DNA of 8,638 nt from Holophaga sp. (GTDB lineage Bacteria > Acidobacteriota > Holophagae > Holophagales > Holophagaceae). The notes below the pieces were generated by a model. The model worked only from the letters and a program-made list of their open reading frames with translations, did no database searches and was not told where the DNA came from. The translations under genes were made by a program, and so were the position numbers. This document shows positions 5,383-8,638 of the stretch, in pieces. Location: assembly GCA_031292735.1 (NCBI GenBank), contig JARLGP010000093.1, positions 1 to 8,638 of the forward strand, read 5' to 3'. Positions within the stretch are counted from its first letter, which is position 1. Every line of letters begins with the position of its first letter.

Positions 5383-6132
5383 ATGAAGATTCTTGTCGCC
5401 CTGAAGCAGGTGCCTGACACCGAGACCAAGATCAAGCTGGGTCCGGACGGGAAATCACTGGATCTTGGGGATGTGAAGTGGATCACCAGCCCCTATGACG
5501 AGTACGCCCTGGAGGAGGCCCTGCGCCTGAAGGAATCCAGGGAGGCGGAGGTGACCGCCGTGTCCGTGGGCAATGAAAAGTCCCGCTCGGTGCTGCAGGG
5601 CGCCCTGGCCCTGGGGGTGCAGAACGCGGTGCTGGTGAAGTCCGACGCCACCGACGACCCCATGGCCATCGCCAGCGCCCTGGCCGGCTTCGCCCGGGGC
5701 AAGGACTTCGATCTGATCTTCCTGGGCAACAAGGGCTTCGGCGGCGACAACGCGTCGGTGGGGCCCATGCTCGCCGAGCTGCTGGGGATCGCCCAGGCCA
5801 ACGTCGTCACCAAACTCGAGGTGCTGGACCGGGCCTTCCGCGCCGAGCGCGAAGGGGACACCGGCACCGAGATCCTGGAAGGCACCCTGCCGGCGGTGAT
5901 CACCGCCCAGCGCGGCCTGAACGAGCCCCGCTACGCCAACCTCAAGGGCATCATGGCCGCCAAGAAGAAGACCATCGAGGAGGTGCAGGGCGAGGCCCCG
6001 GCCTCCCTGGTGGCGGTGGCCGCCCTGGACCTGCCCCCCGCCCGGCCCGAAGGCCGCAGGCTGGAAGGCACCCCCGCCGCCCAGGCCGAGGCGCTGCTCG
6101 GCCTGCTGCGGGACGAAGCCAAGGTCCTCTAG
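5383..6132 (+). CDS. etfB: Electron transfer flavoprotein subunit beta (EtfB)
   Basis: EtfB pairs with EtfA to form a soluble heterodimer that carries electrons from acyl-CoA and other dehydrogenases to the quinone pool through ETF-quinone oxidoreductase. The beta subunit binds AMP in canonical ETFs, or a second FAD in electron-bifurcating ones. The product is 249 residues, close to the usual 250-260. Features are MKILVALKQVPDTETK (1-16), SPYDEYALEEALRLKE, LGVQNAVLV, the nucleotide-binding GNKGFGGDNASVGP segment (about 115-128) and EPRYANLKGIMAAKKK (about 183-198), the ETF-beta signature and recognition-loop region. The C-terminal tail after about residue 205 is Ala/Pro-rich. The start at 5383 is supported by GGAG and by the conserved N-terminus. 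etfA begins 32 bases after its stop. Which ETF class this is cannot be settled by eye; no partner dehydrogenase or ETF-QO gene lies in the window. Confidence 0.95.
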   Translation: MKILVALKQVPDTETKIKLGPDGKSLDLGDVKWITSPYDEYALEEALRLKESREAEVTAVSVGNEKSRSVLQGALALGVQNAVLVKSDATDDPMAIASALAGFARGKDFDLIFLGNKGFGGDNASVGPMLAELLGIAQANVVTKLEVLDRAFRAEREGDTGTEILEGTLPAVITAQRGLNEPRYANLKGIMAAKKKTIEEVQGEAPASLVAVAALDLPPARPEGRRLEGTPAAQAEALLGLLRDEAKVL

Positions 6133-6155
6133 CTTTTGAAGCGAACTCCAACAAC

Positions 6156-6159
6156 GAGG
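6156..6159 (+). promoter_or_regulatory. Shine-Dalgarno of etfA
   Basis: GAGG lies five bases before the ATG at 6165, inside the 32-base gap after etfB. This supports independent ribosome entry on a shared transcript. Confidence 0.6.
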
Positions 6160-6164
6160 TCAAA

Positions 6165-7133
6165 ATGATTCTGGTTTTTTGTGAATTGAAGGACGGCAGC
6201 ATCCGCAAGCCCTCCCTGGAAGCCCTGTCCGAAGCCCGCCGGCTGGCGGACGGAGCCGGCCTGACGGTGGGAGCCCTGTTCGTGGGCGCCTCCTGCGCCG
6301 GCGCCGAGCAGGCCGCCCAGTACGGGGCCGACAGCATCCTCAAGGTCGAGGCGCCCAGCCTGGCCGCCTATTCCAGTGACGGCTACGCCCAGGCCATCGC
6401 CGACGCGGTGACCGCCAAGGGCGCCACCGTGCTGCTGTCCGCCGCCACTTCCGCCGGCAAGGACGTGCTGCCCCGGGCCGCGGCCCGCCTGCAGGCCGGC
6501 TATGCCGCCGACGTGACCGGGCTGGCCATGGCCGACGGCAAGCTCACCTGCGTGCGCCCGGTGTACGCCGGCAAGGCCTTCGCCTCCTCCAGCTTCCAGA
6601 GCCCGGTGCAGGTCGCCAGCACCCGGCCCAACGTGTTCACCGCCACCCCCTGCCCCAAGGCGGGCGTGGTGGAGGCCCTGCCCGCCCCCACCGGCGGCTT
6701 CCTGGCCGTGGTCAAGGAGATCCTGGCCAAGGGCGGCGGCAAGCAGGACCTCACCGAGGCCAACGTGATCGTGTCCGGCGGCCGCGGCATGAAGGAAGGC
6801 GCCAACTTCAAGATCCTGGAAGAGCTGGCCGAAGCCCTGGGCGGCGTGGTCGGCGCCTCCCGGGCGGCGGTGGACGCAGGCTGGGGCGTTCCCCACAGCA
6901 TCCAGGTGGGCCAGACCGGCAAAGTGGTGAGCCCCACCCTGTACATCGCCTGCGGCATCAGCGGCGCCATCCAGCACGTGGCCGGCATGAGCGGCTCCAA
7001 GGTGATCGTGGCCATCAACAAGGATCCGGAAGCGCCCATCTTCAAGCTGGCCACCTACGGCATCGTGGGCGACCTGTTCGAGGTGGTGCCGGAACTGACC
7101 CGCGCCGCCAAGGCCATGGGCATCGGCAAGTAG
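6165..7133 (+). CDS. etfA: Electron transfer flavoprotein subunit alpha (EtfA)
   Basis: EtfA carries the redox-active FAD of the ETF heterodimer. The product is 322 residues, the usual size. The N-terminal half (about 1-190) is the alpha/beta domain that packs on EtfB. The C-terminal FAD domain shows VSGGRGMK (203-210), [11 protein letters not shown] (230-240), [28 protein letters not shown] (244-271) and [11 protein letters not shown] (284-293), all hallmark FAD-binding segments with the conserved Arg, Ser, Gln, Thr, His and Asp in place. A GAGG sets the ATG start. It is cotranscribed with etfB. Its stop lies only four bases from the stop of the oppositely oriented 75-residue gene, so no room exists for a separate terminator between them. 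Confidence 0.96.
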   Translation: MILVFCELKDGSIRKPSLEALSEARRLADGAGLTVGALFVGASCAGAEQAAQYGADSILKVEAPSLAAYSSDGYAQAIADAVTAKGATVLLSAATSAGKDVLPRAAARLQAGYAADVTGLAMADGKLTCVRPVYAGKAFASSSFQSPVQVASTRPNVFTATPCPKAGVVEALPAPTGGFLAVVKEILAKGGGKQDLTEANVIVSGGRGMKEGANFKILEELAEALGGVVGASRAAVDAGWGVPHSIQVGQTGKVVSPTLYIACGISGAIQHVAGMSGSKVIVAINKDPEAPIFKLATYGIVGDLFEVVPELTRAAKAMGIGK

Positions 7134-7137
7134 CAGG

Positions 7138-7365
7138 TCAGTTGACGCGGCTGAAGCCATCCTCTTCCAGGAAGGCTTCAGCGTCTTCCAGGTCGCCGAA
7201 CCGGGCGATCACCTCCACCCCTTCGCGCATGTCGCCGTCGGCCCGGTCCAGGCTGTTGAAGCCCTCGCGGATGATGCAGGTGCCGCCCACCTCGTCCAGG
7301 GCCAGCTGCACCAGTTCCCAGGTCACCCCATGCTCGTCGCGCCAGACCTGGACCTTCATGCTCAT
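7138..7365 (-). CDS. Small protein of unknown function coupled to the cNMP/FHA gene
   Basis: This encodes a 75-residue acidic soluble protein that I do not recognise. It has no signal peptide, membrane segment or Cys cluster (one Cys, 30). The sequence reads like a compact alpha/beta fold: a strand around KVQVWRDE, a helix around WELVQLALDEVG, a strand around CIIREG, a strand VEVIARFG and a helix LEDAEAFLEEDG. Its ATG overlaps the stop of the cNMP/FHA gene (ATGA, 7362-7365), a classic sign of translational coupling, so the two proteins are probably made together. A second ATG at 7359 would remove two residues and end the overlap. Codon use matches the neighbours, which supports a real gene. 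Confidence 0.72.
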   Translation of the reverse strand: MSMKVQVWRDEHGVTWELVQLALDEVGGTCIIREGFNSLDRADGDMREGVEVIARFGDLEDAEAFLEEDGFSRVN

Positions 7366-8081
7366 GACGGCTTCTCGAAAAACAGCACCACCATGCCGAA
7401 CCCCACCCGGTCGCCGGCCTTCAGCTCCCGGGTGTCCCCCGGCGCCAGGCGGTCGCCCTTGATATAGGTGCCGTTGGCGACCCCGTTCTCCTCCACCAGG
7501 AAGTAGCGCCCGTGCTCGCAGAGCACCCGCGCGTGGCGCCGGGAGACGCTCAGCTGGGGATCCTCGTCGGTGAGGTCGATGTCGGGGTGGATGCCGGTGT
7601 TGGGATCGAACCGGCCGATCAGGGCGCCGTGGGACAGGATCTTGAACTTCTTGCCGGAGATCACCGACACCAGGCTGGCGGCGCCGTCGAAGTGGCTCCG
7701 GTAGCCGCGCGAGCCGTCCTCCACCTTGGCCGACAGTTCGCGGTTGCGCTGGGCCAGGCGCTGCATCATCTTCACCGAGACTTCGGGGTTCTGGCGGATC
7801 ATGCGCAGGAAGGTGCCCCGGGAGATGGTCACCACCTCGGCGTCCTCCAGGGCCACCGCGGTGTGGAACCGGGGGATCGGCTCCAGCAGGCTGCCTTCCC
7901 CGAAGAAGTCGCCCTTGGTCAGTTCCTCGGCCCAGTCGCCCTGCGGCTCGAGGCCAACGTACATGCGGATCCGGCCCGAAAGGATGACGTACATCTGCTG
8001 GGCCATGTCGCCCTTGCGATAGACCACCTCGCCTTCCTTGAAGGAAAGCTTGCTCTGGCCAATAAAACTTGAATCGGGCAT
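7362..8081 (-). CDS. Cyclic nucleotide-binding domain and FHA domain protein
   Basis: The product is 239 residues. The N-terminal Crp-like cyclic nucleotide-binding domain (about 10-115) has GEVVYRKGDMAQQMYVILSG (17-36) and a phosphate-binding-cassette-like stretch FGEGSLLEPIPRFHTAVA (60-77). That stretch keeps the Glu and Arg that contact the cyclic nucleotide in Crp, but has Phe where Crp has Ser83. After a linker, the forkhead-associated domain (about 150-236) shows LIGR (154-157), DIDL (167-170), VSRRHARV (179-186) and NGTYIKGDRL (203-212), the core phosphothreonine-binding motifs. There is no helix-turn-helix, kinase or cyclase domain. It is therefore likely a signal-sensing adaptor joining a small-molecule or fold-only sensor to phosphopeptide binding. 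Its stop overlaps the start of the 75-residue gene. No clear Shine-Dalgarno precedes ATG 8081. Confidence 0.9.
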   Translation of the reverse strand: MPDSSFIGQSKLSFKEGEVVYRKGDMAQQMYVILSGRIRMYVGLEPQGDWAEELTKGDFFGEGSLLEPIPRFHTAVALEDAEVVTISRGTFLRMIRQNPEVSVKMMQRLAQRNRELSAKVEDGSRGYRSHFDGAASLVSVISGKKFKILSHGALIGRFDPNTGIHPDIDLTDEDPQLSVSRRHARVLCEHGRYFLVEENGVANGTYIKGDRLAPGDTRELKAGDRVGFGMVVLFFEKPS

Positions 8082-8177
8082 GGGGAACCGGAAGTAGACC
8101 TAACGATAGCGTGCAATGGCCGCGGAAGGAACCGCGCTTCGGGACATTCGGGCCTTTTAGAACGCTATGCTATGCGT
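8082..8177. other. Divergent promoter region between the cNMP/FHA gene and lpxK
   Basis: These 96 bases separate two divergently read genes. A TATGCT (8166-8171, + strand) ends six bases before the lpxK ATG. A perfect 7-base inverted pair, ATAGCGT (8106-8112) and ACGCTAT (8162-8168), brackets the interior. No strong -35 is seen in either direction. Confidence 0.4.
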
Positions 8178-8638
8178 ATGAACCTCTTCCGCTGGCTCCT
8201 CGCGCCCCTGGCGCCCCTGTACGGGACGGCGGTGCGCCTGCGCAACCGGGCCTTCGACGAGCATCCCGGGCGTTCCGCCTCGGTGCCGGTGCCGGTGGTG
8301 TCGGTGGGCAACCTCAGCACCGGCGGCACCGGCAAGACCCCGGTGGCCCTGCATCTGGTGGAGGCCATGGAAGCGGCCGGCAAGCGCGCGGCCATCGTGT
8401 CCCGGGGCTACGGCGGCCGCAGGACCGAGGATCCCATGACCGTCGGGCCCCAGAGCGATCCCGCCCAGACCGGGGACGAGCCGCTGATGATGGCCCAGCG
8501 CCTGGGCCCCGGCCGGGTGGTGGTGGGCCGCAAGCGCTACCACGCGGCCCTGCGGGCCCTGGCCCTGGAGCCGGCGCCCGACCTGCTGATCATGGACGAC
8601 GGCTTCCAGCACCGGGCGTTGCACCGGGACGTGGACCT
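8178..8638 (+). CDS. lpxK: Tetraacyldisaccharide 4'-kinase (LpxK), 5' part
   Basis: LpxK phosphorylates the 4' position of the tetraacyldisaccharide lipid A precursor at the cytoplasmic face of the inner membrane. The window shows 153 codons, about half of the gene, with no stop before the right edge. Motifs are an N-terminal amphipathic or membrane-docking helix (FRWLLAPLAPLYG, 4-16), SVGNLSTGGTGKTP (42-55, the P-loop), SRGYGG (75-80), TGDEPLMMA (98-106) and MDDGFQHRALHRD (139-151), all diagnostic for the family. An ATG at 8172, in frame, would add two residues. The open frame has no Shine-Dalgarno, and a -10-like TATGCT lies just upstream, so leaderless expression is possible. LpxK presence implies a lipid A-bearing outer membrane. 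Confidence 0.95.
   Translation, partial: MNLFRWLLAPLAPLYGTAVRLRNRAFDEHPGRSASVPVPVVSVGNLSTGGTGKTPVALHLVEAMEAAGKRAAIVSRGYGGRRTEDPMTVGPQSDPAQTGDEPLMMAQRLGPGRVVVGRKRYHAALRALALEPAPDLLIMDDGFQHRALHRDVD

Noticed and set aside
6129..7160. 343-codon - strand open frame
   Set aside because: It is antisense to etfA and its sequence is repetitive Gly/His/Ala. The + strand frame encodes an unmistakable EtfA.

Overview
The window is a GC-rich bacterial chromosomal segment from a Gram-negative organism: it carries lpxK (lipid A) and murG (peptidoglycan), and nearly every codon ends in G or C. The style of the proteins and the gene mix suggest an Acidobacteriota/Holophagae-type (Geothrix-like) genome, but that placement is a tentative impression, not something the sequence proves.

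Layout. (1) Positions 1-315 hold an apparently non-coding, palindrome-rich element. It is bounded by 32-base inverted repeats with one mismatch and contains three more hairpins, one with 23-base arms. It begins at the first base of the window, so its true left edge is unknown. (2) After a leader at 316-542 come cutA and glpX on the + strand, 33 bases apart. (3) A three-gene block on the - strand, read right to left, is murG, an S41/PDZ protease-like gene and a divergent polysaccharide deacetylase (YibQ-like) gene. The S41-like protein seems to have lost both catalytic residues. (4) From a divergent 138-base region, etfB and etfA run on the + strand and encode the two subunits of an electron transfer flavoprotein. 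(5) On the - strand, a cNMP-binding/FHA two-domain protein is followed by a 75-residue protein of unknown function, coupled by an ATGA overlap. (6) At the right edge lpxK starts on the + strand and is cut by the window end.

How the genes fit together. murG, S41-like and deacetylase-like form a tight envelope cluster: lipid II synthesis, then two exported or membrane-anchored proteins expected to act on or near the wall. lpxK adds outer-membrane biogenesis. glpX (gluconeogenic fructose-1,6-bisphosphatase) and etfBA are central metabolism. The cNMP/FHA protein looks like a signal-reading adaptor without a DNA-binding domain.

Most of the window is ordinary housekeeping content. The points that merit a second look are the 315-base element, the degenerate S41 protein kept inside an envelope operon, the cNMP-FHA protein with its coupled small partner, and several genes that lack a Shine-Dalgarno and carry a -10-like hexamer 6-7 bases before the start codon.
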